64,000 bases of DNA from Nitrospira sp. (GTDB lineage Bacteria; Nitrospirota; Nitrospiria; Nitrospirales; Nitrospiraceae), in NCBI GenBank assembly GCA_030123625.1, contig CP126121.1:2706179-2770178 (forward strand), in the 5' to 3' direction. The position numbers were made by a program, and so were the translations under genes. The notes under the pieces are model-generated. The model did no database searches. It was not told the DNA's origin and saw only the letters and a program-made list of their open reading frames with translations. Numbering within the stretch: the stretch's first letter is position 1; each line of letters begins with the position of its first letter. This document shows, one piece after another, positions 54,110-63,172 of this stretch.

Positions 54110-55463
54110 ATGCCATGTCGCCTGAGGGACCAAAGCGCCCGGTCTGCCCTAACGGTCGATCGACGCGCAGATTGTCGGCCTGGCTCGAGCTGATTTCCAC
54201 CACTTCATCAGGAGGCGTCCAACCCAGCTTTTCCAATGTATCGAGGGTGATCTGCTTCAAGGCGTCTTTTGCCGTCAGCCGAACGGACGCATACGAAAGC
54301 ACGCGTTCCTTTTCAGCCTCGACCTCAGACGCTTTGGGGTCGTAGAGGAAGGCAATCAACGGTTCAATGGCCGCGTCCCCGATCACCGCCAGAGCCGCCG
54401 CGGCCTTTTCCCGCAAGACCCCGTCTTTCAGCAACATGATTAAATCCGGAATCACGCGGGGATTGCGGAACTGGCCGAGAGCAGTGGCCGCGGCTTCCTT
54501 GATGAACGCATCTTCACTGACGATGCATCCGGGCGTCGGCGAGCCCTCCTGCTTGATACCTTTTCCTTTCAAGGCGTCCAATACGGCCGGGAGGGCGCGT
54601 GAATCACCGATCATGCCGAGTGAAGCAATGGCATGGCGCTTCACCGCTCCGTCCTTCATGGCTTCGATCAGCGCATCAATCGCTCGGGCGTCACCGATCA
54701 TGCCTAACGCGATCGTCGCATCTTCGCGAACGGCTCGGTCAGGATCTTTCAGGGCGGCGATCAAGGCGTCGACGACCTTTGCGTCCCGTACCCAGGACCT
54801 GCCGATTTGATAGTCGGTGGTCATTCCCCCCAACGCACGAGCCGCATGACATCGAACCACAAAATCTTTGTCCTTGAGGCTTTCGATCAATGGATCGACC
54901 GAAGGATGTCCGATGTAGACCAGCGCCGTTCCGGCCGTCTCGCGTACGATTTTCGATGAATCTCGAAACAGCTTGATCAAGGCCGGAATGGCTTTCGGAT
55001 CGGCGATTCTGCCCAAGGCTTCCGCCGCTGCGCTCTTGACGGCCCCGTCCCGGTCGCGACAGGCGACGATCAGCGCGTCGACGGCTCTCGAGTCCTTGAT
55101 CTTGCCGGCCGCCTTGGCGGCGTGTTCGCGGACACGCCAACGCTCGTCTTTCATGGCAGTCACCAGGCGATCGAGCACGACCGGGCCCATCTTCGCCGTG
55201 GCCTCGACCGCCTGATCACGAACTTCCATGATGGAATCGTTGAACAGGCCGATCAGGGATTCGATCGCTTTCGACCCGCCGATTTTCGCGACGCCGCAGC
55301 CGGCATGAGCCCGCACGGACCAGAAGTCATCGTTGCAGGCTTCGATCAGCGCGTCCAAGGTAGTCGGGTCACCCATGTCGGCGAGCACCCGGGCCGCCTC
55401 CTCACGGGTGGCATCGTCCACATCTTCAAGCGCCTCTAAAAGATCTTCGAGTACGTCAGCCAT
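54108..55463 (-). CDS. HEAT-repeat protein 5
   Basis: 451 aa, the longest of the cluster. About 13 HEAT/PBS repeats (TREEAARVLADMGDPTTLDA, VREHAAKAAGKIKDSRAVDA, VRCHAARALGGMTTDYQIG). A shared LEKLGWTPPDEVVE motif precedes a short disordered end. Translation starts 8 bp inside the upstream secreted-protein gene, so it belongs to the three-gene unit with the phosphatase-fold gene. Confidence 0.88.
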   Translation of the reverse strand: MADVLEDLLEALEDVDDATREEAARVLADMGDPTTLDALIEACNDDFWSVRAHAGCGVAKIGGSKAIESLIGLFNDSIMEVRDQAVEATAKMGPVVLDRLVTAMKDERWRVREHAAKAAGKIKDSRAVDALIVACRDRDGAVKSAAAEALGRIADPKAIPALIKLFRDSSKIVRETAGTALVYIGHPSVDPLIESLKDKDFVVRCHAARALGGMTTDYQIGRSWVRDAKVVDALIAALKDPDRAVREDATIALGMIGDARAIDALIEAMKDGAVKRHAIASLGMIGDSRALPAVLDALKGKGIKQEGSPTPGCIVSEDAFIKEAAATALGQFRNPRVIPDLIMLLKDGVLREKAAAALAVIGDAAIEPLIAFLYDPKASEVEAEKERVLSYASVRLTAKDALKQITLDTLEKLGWTPPDEVVEISSSQADNLRVDRPLGQTGRFGPSGDMA

Positions 55464-55926
55464 CGTTCGGTTTCTGATCGTAATAGGCGTCGCGTTGTCC
55501 GCTATGTGGGTATGTACGTTTGCACAACACTACCAACGTCCGTGTTCCGCGGCCTTCGACACATTGATCCAAGGATTTTGAAAAGTCGAGCGTGCCGTTG
55601 AGAGTCACCGTAAAGGGGAAATCGAACGAAAAGCTGATGAACTTGTATTTGCCCGGCTTCAACCGTAGTTCACGAAGCTCGGATGTCTTAGGCGCATCGA
55701 GGGATTCTGGGTCGGAATTCCAGATCGAAGGTGTCACGCCTGGTACTTGCCACCAGGAAACAGGGACCAGTTTCGTCGCGTCGATGGTAATCCCGTGTTC
55801 CTGAAAATGAGCGGCCTGCGGGTCTCCCGGGAACCCTACCTGGGGAACGGCCATAGCCGACAGGCTGGTGAGCGCCCAAGCGAATATCGGGAGCGACCAG
55901 CGTCGTATGAAGGCGGCGCAGCGCAT
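55456..55926 (-). CDS. Secreted hypothetical protein (156 aa)
   Basis: Signal peptide RWSLPIFAWALTSLSAMA. The mature domain is beta-rich: GKYKFISFSFDFPFTVTLNG then LDFSKSLDQCVE and TRTLVVLCKRTYP, with two Cys that could pair. No family recognised. It sits between the phosphatase-fold gene (2-bp gap) and HEAT gene 5 (8-bp overlap), so the three are very likely made together. Confidence 0.72.
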   Translation of the reverse strand: MRCAAFIRRWSLPIFAWALTSLSAMAVPQVGFPGDPQAAHFQEHGITIDATKLVPVSWWQVPGVTPSIWNSDPESLDAPKTSELRELRLKPGKYKFISFSFDFPFTVTLNGTLDFSKSLDQCVEGRGTRTLVVLCKRTYPHSGQRDAYYDQKPNDG

Positions 55927-55928
55927 GA

Positions 55929-56948
55929 TCAGCGTTTCTTGAGGGGTCGTACGGCTGGAGCGGCCGCGGCGGTTTGGAAAATTTCTTCCACCGCTTTACT
56001 TTCCCACTCCGTGTGAGTCTCCAATTTTAGAATCTTCATCACGGTGGCCCCGGTATCGATAATTGATACCGGCTGACGAATGAGTTGGCCATGTTTGATT
56101 CCGGTCCCCGAGACGATCCAGGGAACGGTCGGCGAATCAGTCGTAGGGACCTCTGCGCCGGGGTCGGCCCCTTTCCCACTGAGAGCGGTGACGACGACGG
56201 CGGTTCGGTCCAAGAGCGAATGTTCCTTGAAGAGGTCCAGGACGGATTTCATCGCGCCATCGACCGTTCGCAGCGCCTCGCGATACTCTTTAGAGTCCCA
56301 GCCGTGAGCCACTCCCGCCCTCCCTGCTTCGGGAAGGTGAACCACCAGCAAATGAGGCAAGGAAAGAATCGCGTGCCCATATCCATGTCCGCTGGTCGCC
56401 TTCTGAAGATACTGCTGGATGTAGGCGACGAGTTTTTGAGAGCCGCACTCCGGCCGCAATGCCCCGCAGAGCTGATAGTCGGTATAGGGTTCCGGCTTGG
56501 CAAGCTGATACAGGGACTCGTCCATATAAAAGATGGCGCTGTCGCGGCCTCCGCTTAGATCCAGATAGTCGAATAGACTGGGAGCGCGAGGATAGCCTCG
56601 GCTGAATTCGAAGAAATTCCAGGTAATCCCATGTTTCTCCACCGGCATGCCGGTCACCAGTGATGCCATGGTGGGCAGTCGTAAGGCCGGCTTGACTCCG
56701 CTCGCGGACCAGGTCACCGATCCTTCCTTGATGAGCTTGCTCAGGACCGGCATCGTGCCGCCCTTAAGCGAATCTTGACCGAATCCCTCCAGGACAAAAA
56801 GGATGACATGCTCAGTCTCAGGACCGGAGGCAGCGGCTTCCTTCCCACTGGGTGGAGTCGCATCGACAGGCGCTTGGACTCCGGTTTCAAGCACGATGGT
56901 TAAAAAACCGACAAGGATCAAGCGAAGGTATCGTGAAGGATGTGTCAT
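55929..56948 (-). CDS. Exported alkaline-phosphatase-fold protein with altered metal site
   Basis: 339 aa with signal peptide (LILVGFLTIVLETGVQA). The phosphodiesterase-type core is present: HVILFVLEGFGQDSLKGGTM, the nucleophile-like RLPTMASLVTGMPVEKHGIT and IVSGTGIKHGQL. Yet the usual metal ligands look replaced: the first Asp is Glu (LEGFG), the SDHG motif reads ALSGKG and the D..GH motif becomes EAGRAGVAHG. It may be a pseudoenzyme or use other ligands. Leads an operon with the secreted protein and HEAT gene 5. Confidence 0.78.
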   Translation of the reverse strand: MTHPSRYLRLILVGFLTIVLETGVQAPVDATPPSGKEAAASGPETEHVILFVLEGFGQDSLKGGTMPVLSKLIKEGSVTWSASGVKPALRLPTMASLVTGMPVEKHGITWNFFEFSRGYPRAPSLFDYLDLSGGRDSAIFYMDESLYQLAKPEPYTDYQLCGALRPECGSQKLVAYIQQYLQKATSGHGYGHAILSLPHLLVVHLPEAGRAGVAHGWDSKEYREALRTVDGAMKSVLDLFKEHSLLDRTAVVVTALSGKGADPGAEVPTTDSPTVPWIVSGTGIKHGQLIRQPVSIIDTGATVMKILKLETHTEWESKAVEEIFQTAAAAPAVRPLKKR

Positions 56949-57129
56949 GACGAAATATCACCCCGCATGTGTCCTAAAAGTAAGAAGTGGTACCCTAACA
57001 TGCAGATTTTCCTGAAGGCAAGGTGGGAAAGGCGCCTGGCGATTGCTGGCGGAACCGCCTTCCTGGTGCTATGCTGAAACCGCTGACCGTTCCATCCATG
57101 TTCAGGGTGAGGGTGAGAAGGGGTAGCCC

Positions 57130-58149
57130 ATGTCCGGTCGATTATTCCAACCGTCCCTGCCTTTGCTTCTGCCGTCTCATAAGTCGCATCGACCCATTGC
57201 CGTTTTTCTCGCGCTCACGGCGTTCATGGTCGCTCCCTCTGCCCTCGCCGAAATCAGGGTCGTCAATGCTCAAGGCGAGCATCGCATGGGGAACCGCGAC
57301 ACCCGGGAAGACGCGATCAGACTTGCCGGCGAGGCAGCTAAACGGAACGCACTCGAACAAGTCGCCACCTATCTCGAAAGCGTCACGGTCGTCCATGATA
57401 TGGACGTCACCAAAGACGAAATCCGGTCCTATACGGCCGGGTTGGTGCTCGTGCTCCATCAACAGATCGCCACGACGTTGGACGGCGATGTCGTGGTCGT
57501 GAAAGTGGATCTTCTCGCACAGATGGATACGGAAGAAGTGGCGCGCGCAATCGCAGCGCTTCGTGAAAACGAAGATGCCCGTGTTCAGCTGGCTGCACTG
57601 AAACAAGAAAATGAACAGCTCCAAGAGGAACTGAAAGCCGTCAATCACGCTCTGGGCAATGCGGCCACAGCGGAGCAGGTTCAACAGGCGGCCCAAAAGC
57701 GGAAGGAAATCCTCAATCGTGTGCAATCGAACGCGATGGTGTCGCAAGCCTGGACGAATTGGGTGCTTGTCTCGCCGATCGGCATTCCTCAAGGTTTGTT
57801 GAATAATGCGAGCAGTCTCTATCCAACCAACCCGCACGTCGCAATCGCGCAGCAAACCATCGCCAACCGGCAGCCACAGGGGCCGAGGCAGCCCCCTTCA
57901 CCTGGAAACATGGCGCTTCCCCGGATGCCGAGGCACGAGCTTATTCCGCCTCCTGGGATGTCGGGAGTCCCCCGGACGCCGAATGAGATCGTTCATAGAG
58001 CACCTCCTGGACGGCTTCAGAGTGACCATCAACCCATGATCCAACCGGGCCAAGGTTCGGTTCAGCAGCAACCACGTCTCCAATATCGGTTCGATCAATC
58101 CTTGGGAGCACCAGGAACCAGCCATCGATCCGGCGGTGAGAGGCCGTGA
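57130..58149 (+). CDS. Exported LPP20/FlgT-like protein with Pro-rich tail
   Basis: 339 aa. Signal peptide ending PSALA, then VVNAQGEHRMGNRDTREDAI, RLAGEAAKRNALEQVATYLE and VTVVHDMDVTKDEIRSYTAG, the pattern of the N-terminal domain shared by LPP20 lipoproteins and FlgT. A coiled coil (LKQENEQLQEELKAVNHAL) and a disordered Pro/Gln tail follow. Divergent from the phosphatase-fold gene by about 180 bp, and coupled by a GTGA overlap to the next gene. Confidence 0.75.
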   Translation: MSGRLFQPSLPLLLPSHKSHRPIAVFLALTAFMVAPSALAEIRVVNAQGEHRMGNRDTREDAIRLAGEAAKRNALEQVATYLESVTVVHDMDVTKDEIRSYTAGLVLVLHQQIATTLDGDVVVVKVDLLAQMDTEEVARAIAALRENEDARVQLAALKQENEQLQEELKAVNHALGNAATAEQVQQAAQKRKEILNRVQSNAMVSQAWTNWVLVSPIGIPQGLLNNASSLYPTNPHVAIAQQTIANRQPQGPRQPPSPGNMALPRMPRHELIPPPGMSGVPRTPNEIVHRAPPGRLQSDHQPMIQPGQGSVQQQPRLQYRFDQSLGAPGTSHRSGGERP

Positions 58150-58706
58150 AGGGCTCGGTTACGATCACGATCGTGGCGAGTCTCTGCCTTATCGATGGGC
58201 TGGTCGTCACCAGCGAGCAGGCGGCTGTCGCAGAAGATGCCAGGACACGGGCCGAACGGTCATTCGATCAGCTCAAGACTTACCAGGAAGGGAAAGCCGC
58301 GAACAAGTCTTCCTCCGTCAGCCAAGCAGCTGAAGTCGGCCATGGCGCATATTCTTCAGACCAATATTGGGTCGGCAAGGGCCAGGGCGATTTAACCAAA
58401 GGCCGAGTCGTTTGTCAGCGTGTGTCGGAGCTTTCGGCTCGGACCGATTTGGCCAAACAAATTCGTGTGTTGGTCAAGGAACATATGATCGATCGGGTCC
58501 GTGAACGATCGGGACGGGAGAACGAACAGGACATCGAACTGACCCGTGAAGAGATCGTTCAGGAATACCTACAAGATGTGAAGATTGTTGACCGCCGGAT
58601 CGATGAAGAACATAAAATATGTATTGCGATAGCAGTCATGCCGAAGGGTCACGTTCCAATAAAGCCTTCCACAGATCAGGAACCCAGACCGGCTGTTATC
58701 CCTTAA
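58146..58706 (+). CDS. Exported LPP20-like protein
   Basis: 186 aa starting with GTG inside the stop of the upstream gene (4-bp overlap). Hydrophobic leader SVTITIVASLCLIDGLVV, then VCQRVSELSARTDLAKQIRV and the IVDRRIDEEHKICIAIAV strand, the LPP20 pattern. No Cys at a lipobox position. Probably a periplasmic partner of the upstream protein. Confidence 0.72.
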   Translation: MKGSVTITIVASLCLIDGLVVTSEQAAVAEDARTRAERSFDQLKTYQEGKAANKSSSVSQAAEVGHGAYSSDQYWVGKGQGDLTKGRVVCQRVSELSARTDLAKQIRVLVKEHMIDRVRERSGRENEQDIELTREEIVQEYLQDVKIVDRRIDEEHKICIAIAVMPKGHVPIKPSTDQEPRPAVIP

Positions 58707-58759
58707 CAAGCCGGTCGGCTCCTTGCAGCCTTGAACCGATATCGGATATGTAGTCCGTC

Positions 58760-58847
58760 ATGCCGATCGAGAATAATTTTCAGCACGACGAACTGTTGCG
58801 GAAGAACCCTAGCAGCGTTTGCGATTTGCCGACCTGGCGATGTCCGC
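58760..58847 (+). pseudogene. Truncated 5' copy of the hydrolase-like gene at 59496
   Basis: 88 bp closely match the first codons of the gene at 59496 (MPxENNFQHDEL, then LRFADL-like) with one base deleted near 58811. Similarity begins exactly at the ATG and ends after about 29 codons. The surrounding 330-bp gap (58707-59036) shows nothing else. Confidence 0.7.
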
Positions 58848-59036
58848 CCATCGGCGGCCATGGGCCTATCACCGACCTTAATGTCCTCGTTCTCATAAAC
58901 GTCCGGCTTGTAAGTCCGAACTTCATCATTGATTAGAACTTCATTCGCAGTCGTTGTCTAAACCTGATTACTTGACCGCTGTGGTGGTCTTTCCGATAAT
59001 AGCTCTGTAAATGAAGTATGAAAGGAGACTAGAGGG

Positions 59037-59237
59037 ATGAAACTCCATGTTGTGGTGGAACAGGATGAGGCCGGCTACTTTGTCGCGGCGGTTCCCGCCT
59101 TGCCGGGATGCCTCTCGCAGGGGAAGACTCGCGACGAAGCGATCGGCAATGTGAAGAATGCTATTGAAGGGTGGCTTGAGGTTATGGAGGCGAAGCAGAA
59201 AGTTGATGTTGAACGGATGGTGGAGGTCGTGGTTTGA
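59037..59237 (+). CDS. hicB: HicB-family antitoxin
   Basis: 66 aa. The canonical HicB pattern: LHVVVEQDEAGYFVAAVP, ALPGCLSQGKTRDEAIGNVK and AIEGWLEVMEAK. AAAGGAGA lies upstream of the ATG. Its stop overlaps the hicA ATG by one base. The cognate toxin gene is frameshifted. Confidence 0.9.
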   Translation: MKLHVVVEQDEAGYFVAAVPALPGCLSQGKTRDEAIGNVKNAIEGWLEVMEAKQKVDVERMVEVVV

Positions 59238-59459
59238 TGGCTGAACGCATTCGGTTGTGTTCGGGATCAGACGCTGTGCGGAAATTTGAACGAGCAGGTT
59301 TGGACGGTCGCGCGGCAGCGGGGTTCGCATGTGATGCTGGTGAAATCTGGATACGAGTACACGCTTTCCATTCCTCAGCATGATGAATTAAGTCCTGGAC
59401 TCCTTCGTAAATTGATCCGCCAAGCCGCCCTCAGCGTTGAAGAATTCAACGCGCTGTAA
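59237..59459 (+). pseudogene. hicA: Frameshifted HicA toxin gene
   Basis: ATG 59237 opens MAERIRLCSGSDAVRKFERA, then one extra T at about 59301-59304 (GGTTTGG instead of GGTTGG) shifts the frame. After it, WTVARQRGSHVMLVKSGYE and LSIPQHDELSPGLLRKLIRQ continue to TAA 59459, with the HicA catalytic His in GSHVML. Read straight, the frame stops near the middle. The toxin is thus inactive unless the shift is a sequencing error. Confidence 0.8.
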
Positions 59460-59495
59460 ATCTTGTTGATCTCTTCCAGGTAAAAACATCTTTCC

Positions 59496-60764
59496 ATGCC
59501 GGTCGAGAATAATTTTCAGCACGACGAGCTATCGCGGAAGAACCCCGGCGAGCGTTTGCGATTTGCCGATCTGACCGATGTCGTACCTCCGGATTCACCG
59601 ATGTGGGCAGAGACTATGGGCAAGTGTGGAACGGCTCTGTCTCATGCCGGTGTTGCAAGTGTGGTCTTCGTCCATGGTTCACTCCATGGTACTGATGTCT
59701 TCGGCATGCAGCGTTTAGATGAAGCGGGTGGGCTCAAGCGGGGCTATTCGAGGGGCGTGTCCGGTGTCGATGCATTGCTCGCCGCCATGCGAGAGGAGAC
59801 CAACGGGATTCCATTGCTGCCGGGAGGATTGAAGCCGCCGCTCTCCGACGATGACGCGACGAAAGCTCTTCTGGATCAACAAATCGGGGATGCGGGGAAC
59901 TTTACCAATGCCGATATCGAATCAATCAGGAAGGCGATCAATAAGAATCTGACCCAGCCGATCTCCTGTATCAGGCTGCTCTGGTCATCAGAGCACCACC
60001 ATCTAGGACGAGCACTCGCCGCCGTGTCTCTACTCGCCGAGCTATACAAGCTCTGTAAACTTCAGAATTTGAGCAAGGGGAATCGCATATTGATACAGGC
60101 TCACGGACAAGCCGGACTAGCCCTAGCGCTGGTATCAAATCTGCTCTGCCCAAGCCCCATTACCGGTCGACTAAGGTTCCTTGGGATTCTGACCGACTAT
60201 GCCGAGCAGACAAATCAGACCAAGCTCGCCGACACGATCAAACTCGTAGAGTCCTTGCTCGCGACGGCGTCACCTCTTAACGGCGTCGCGCTCGATATGG
60301 TCACTTTCGGCACGCCGGTTCGCTACGGGTGGGATCCTTCCGGCATTGGAAAGTTGCTGCACGTCGTGAATCATCGAAACTTGCGGACGGACGGTAAGAG
60401 GTGGCTGGCGAAGATGGAGCTTCCTCAAATCACCATGGAGATGCCGATTGCCTGGGGCGGAGATTATGTTCAGGAACTGGCGGTCGCGGGCAGCGATGCC
60501 GTGCCTCCGATTGAACCGGCCAAAGCGGCGAATAAGAGGGTCTGGGAGATGGTCGAGCCGTACGATGGGTTCGAACGGTGGCTGGAATGTGCCAGGCGAG
60601 CCGTGCGTTTTCCCAGCGAAGGCCGCTGTCTCCTCATCGACTACAAGGACAGCATCGGCTCGACGAACCCCCGAGATCATTACTATGGCCATGCAGTCTA
60701 TACGCGTCGGCACGTCCTCCTGTTCAATGCGACGCAGATTGTCCGCGCGTTCTACGAGTCTTAA
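59496..60764 (+). CDS. Alpha/beta-hydrolase-like protein, altered nucleophile elbow
   Basis: 422 aa, no signal peptide. A lipase-like oxyanion segment SVVFVHGSLHGTDVF is followed by a nucleophile-elbow position that reads LIQAHGQAGLALAL, where a Ser would be expected (GHSxGG). Asp/His regions follow: VTFGTPVRYGWD and LLHVVNHRN. The C-terminus has YYGHAVYTRRHVLLFN. A 5' fragment of the same gene lies 740 bp upstream, with a toxin-antitoxin pair between. The 3' end overlaps lon by 4 bp, convergently. Confidence 0.6.
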   Translation: MPVENNFQHDELSRKNPGERLRFADLTDVVPPDSPMWAETMGKCGTALSHAGVASVVFVHGSLHGTDVFGMQRLDEAGGLKRGYSRGVSGVDALLAAMREETNGIPLLPGGLKPPLSDDDATKALLDQQIGDAGNFTNADIESIRKAINKNLTQPISCIRLLWSSEHHHLGRALAAVSLLAELYKLCKLQNLSKGNRILIQAHGQAGLALALVSNLLCPSPITGRLRFLGILTDYAEQTNQTKLADTIKLVESLLATASPLNGVALDMVTFGTPVRYGWDPSGIGKLLHVVNHRNLRTDGKRWLAKMELPQITMEMPIAWGGDYVQELAVAGSDAVPPIEPAKAANKRVWEMVEPYDGFERWLECARRAVRFPSEGRCLLIDYKDSIGSTNPRDHYYGHAVYTRRHVLLFNATQIVRAFYES

Positions 60765-63163
60765 CCGTCTGTGGTGCTGGCCGCCTCTATCGGTTCGCTT
60801 CCGTTCCCGGCCGATCCATCGGACGAGTCGGGATTAAAGGCGGCCGGCAAGACCTCTTCAATCCGTTCCGCCAAGATGAAGGTCAGTTCGTCGCGCACTT
60901 CTTGCGGAACTTCCTTGAGATCCTTCTCGTTGGCCTTCGGCAGAATGATCCGCTTGATGCCGGCCCGATGTGCCGCCAGCACTTTTTCTTTGATGCCGCC
61001 CACCGGCAAGACAAGCCCGCTCAGACTGATTTCGCCCGTCATGGCCGTGTCGCTCCGGACGGCCTTGCACTCATAGGCGGATGCGAGCGCCGTCGCCATC
61101 GTGATACCGGCCGACGGACCGTCTTTCGGAATGGCTCCGGAAGGCACGTGAATATGGACTCCGTTCCGTTTAAACCGAGAGATGTCCAAACCCATGCTCT
61201 CCGCATGCGACCAGAGATAGCTCCTGGCTGCACGCGCGGACTCCTGCATCACGTCGCCCAACTGGCCCGTCAGGGTCAACTCATGACTGCCGGGCAGTAG
61301 GGTTGTTTCGATATAGAGCACATCACCTCCCGTAGGAGTCCAAGCCAAACCGGTCGCGACTCCAGGAGGCAGATTCTTTCGGGCCTCTTCCGGCATAAAC
61401 CGTTCGGAGCCTAACCACTCGCCGAGAAGGTCGGCCCGGATGGCGATCGGCTGGCGCTCTTGACCTTCCGGGAGATCGGCGAATGCTAAGGCGACTTTCC
61501 TGGTCAACCGTCCCAGCATCTGCTCGAGCTGGCGTACGCCGGCCTCACGGGTGTAGCGCGAAATGACGAGATTCAACACCTCGTCCGTGAGCACGGCCTG
61601 GCTCCCCTCGATGCCTGCCTCTTTGAGCCGTCTCGGCCACAGATAGCGCCGGGCGATTTCGGCTTTCTCGCGCTCGCTGTAGCCCTGAAGGCGAATTACC
61701 TCCATCCGATCCAACAAGGGTTGACTGATGGTATCGAGGGTGTTGGCGGTGGTGATGAAGAAGACCTTCGACAGATCGAAGGGCAGATCCAAATAATGAT
61801 CACGGAATGTGTGATTCTGTGCCGGATCCAGGATTTCCAACAGCGCCGATGCAGGATCGCCGCGAAAATCACGCCCCATCTTGTCGACTTCATCGAGCAT
61901 CAACACCGGATTATTGACGCCCGCCCGGCGGATAGCCTGAATGATACGACCTGGTAACGCACCGACATAGGTACGACGATGGCCGCGCAGTTCGGCTTCG
62001 TCATGGACGCCTCCGAGGCTGAATCGTTCGAATGTTCGGCCCATTGCCCTTGCGATAGATTGCCCCAAGCTTGTTTTGCCGACGCCGGGAGGACCGACGA
62101 GACAGAGGATCGGGGCCTTCGCCGTCGGATTGAGCTTCAAGACCGCCAGGTGTTCGACGATCCGTTCCTTCACTTCCTTAATCCCGTAGTGGTCTTCTTC
62201 CAACACCTGCCGGACCGTTGAAAGATTGAGATGTTCTTCGGATGCCTTCTTCCACGGGAGCTCCAGCACCAGTTCAAGATACGTCCTCAAGACCTGATGG
62301 TCGGGCGACGTCGGCGGCACCTTGCTCAATCGAGCGGCTTCGCGCTCGACTTCCTTGCGAATCGGCTCGGGCAAATCGGCTTCAGCGATTTGTTTTTTCA
62401 ACCGAGCGACCTCGTTCTCTTCGCCTTCGCCTTCGCCGAGCTCGTCCTGGATGGCTTTCAGTTGTTCGCGAAGAATGTACTCTCGTTGGTTCTTGCCGAT
62501 TTTGGTCTGCGCATCCTTGGCGATCTTTTCCCGCAACTGCAGTATTTGGATTTCCTTCGACAGCGCGGCGTAGAGGGTGCGAAGAAGGTCCAATGTCGAA
62601 GAACTTTCGAGCAAGCGCTGTTCTTCCACCACATCAAGATTGACGAGCGACGCGATGCGATAGGCAAGTGCCACGGAATCATCCTCGTTGCTCAGCACCG
62701 CGCCGACTTCTTGGATGCCGGGAGCTTGGATCAACCTCGGTAAGTCCGACACCAACTCTTGAATGGCTCGGTGAAGCGCTTGGACTTCCGGTCCATCGTC
62801 CGTAGGGCGCCCGAGAGAACGGACGCGCGCGATGGAGTAGGGAGTTGATTGTTCTTCTTTCAGGAGGACGGCGCGATCCAGCCCTTGAACCAGCGCGTGA
62901 ATCGTTCCCTCGGACGACTGGCCGATTTGCTTGACGATCGCCTTCGTGCCGATGGAATAAAGATCTGCCAATCCGGGTTCTTCGGTTTGCGGATCCCGTT
63001 GTGCGACCACGACGATTGTCTTTTCTTCGGTCTTCATTGCGGCGTTGACGGCAGCGATGGATCGCTCTCGCCCGACTGTCAGCGGCATCATCACTCCTGG
63101 AAACAACACCGTCCGTTTGACTGGGAGTATCGGCAATGTAGACACAACATTATTATTATCCAT
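60761..63163 (-). CDS. lon: ATP-dependent Lon protease
   Basis: AAA+ serine protease for misfolded and regulatory proteins. LON substrate domain at the N-terminus (LPILPVKRTVLFPGVMMPLT), Walker A CLVGPPGVGKTSLG, Walker B PVLMLDEVDKMG and the Ser-Lys dyad in PKDGPSAGITMA and GGIKEKVLAA. The start at 63163 (MDNNNVV) has AAGGATGG upstream at a good distance; the ATG at 63172 directly abuts it. 800 aa. Convergent with the hydrolase-like gene. Confidence 0.96.
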   Translation of the reverse strand: MDNNNVVSTLPILPVKRTVLFPGVMMPLTVGRERSIAAVNAAMKTEEKTIVVVAQRDPQTEEPGLADLYSIGTKAIVKQIGQSSEGTIHALVQGLDRAVLLKEEQSTPYSIARVRSLGRPTDDGPEVQALHRAIQELVSDLPRLIQAPGIQEVGAVLSNEDDSVALAYRIASLVNLDVVEEQRLLESSSTLDLLRTLYAALSKEIQILQLREKIAKDAQTKIGKNQREYILREQLKAIQDELGEGEGEENEVARLKKQIAEADLPEPIRKEVEREAARLSKVPPTSPDHQVLRTYLELVLELPWKKASEEHLNLSTVRQVLEEDHYGIKEVKERIVEHLAVLKLNPTAKAPILCLVGPPGVGKTSLGQSIARAMGRTFERFSLGGVHDEAELRGHRRTYVGALPGRIIQAIRRAGVNNPVLMLDEVDKMGRDFRGDPASALLEILDPAQNHTFRDHYLDLPFDLSKVFFITTANTLDTISQPLLDRMEVIRLQGYSEREKAEIARRYLWPRRLKEAGIEGSQAVLTDEVLNLVISRYTREAGVRQLEQMLGRLTRKVALAFADLPEGQERQPIAIRADLLGEWLGSERFMPEEARKNLPPGVATGLAWTPTGGDVLYIETTLLPGSHELTLTGQLGDVMQESARAARSYLWSHAESMGLDISRFKRNGVHIHVPSGAIPKDGPSAGITMATALASAYECKAVRSDTAMTGEISLSGLVLPVGGIKEKVLAAHRAGIKRIILPKANEKDLKEVPQEVRDELTFILAERIEEVLPAAFNPDSSDGSAGNGSEPIEAASTTDG

Positions 63164-63172
63164 GGAATCCAT

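Noticed and set aside
50771..55463. Phycobilisome lyase function for the HEAT genes
   Set aside because: PBS-lyase HEAT repeats give this automatic name, but there is no pigment-protein context here.
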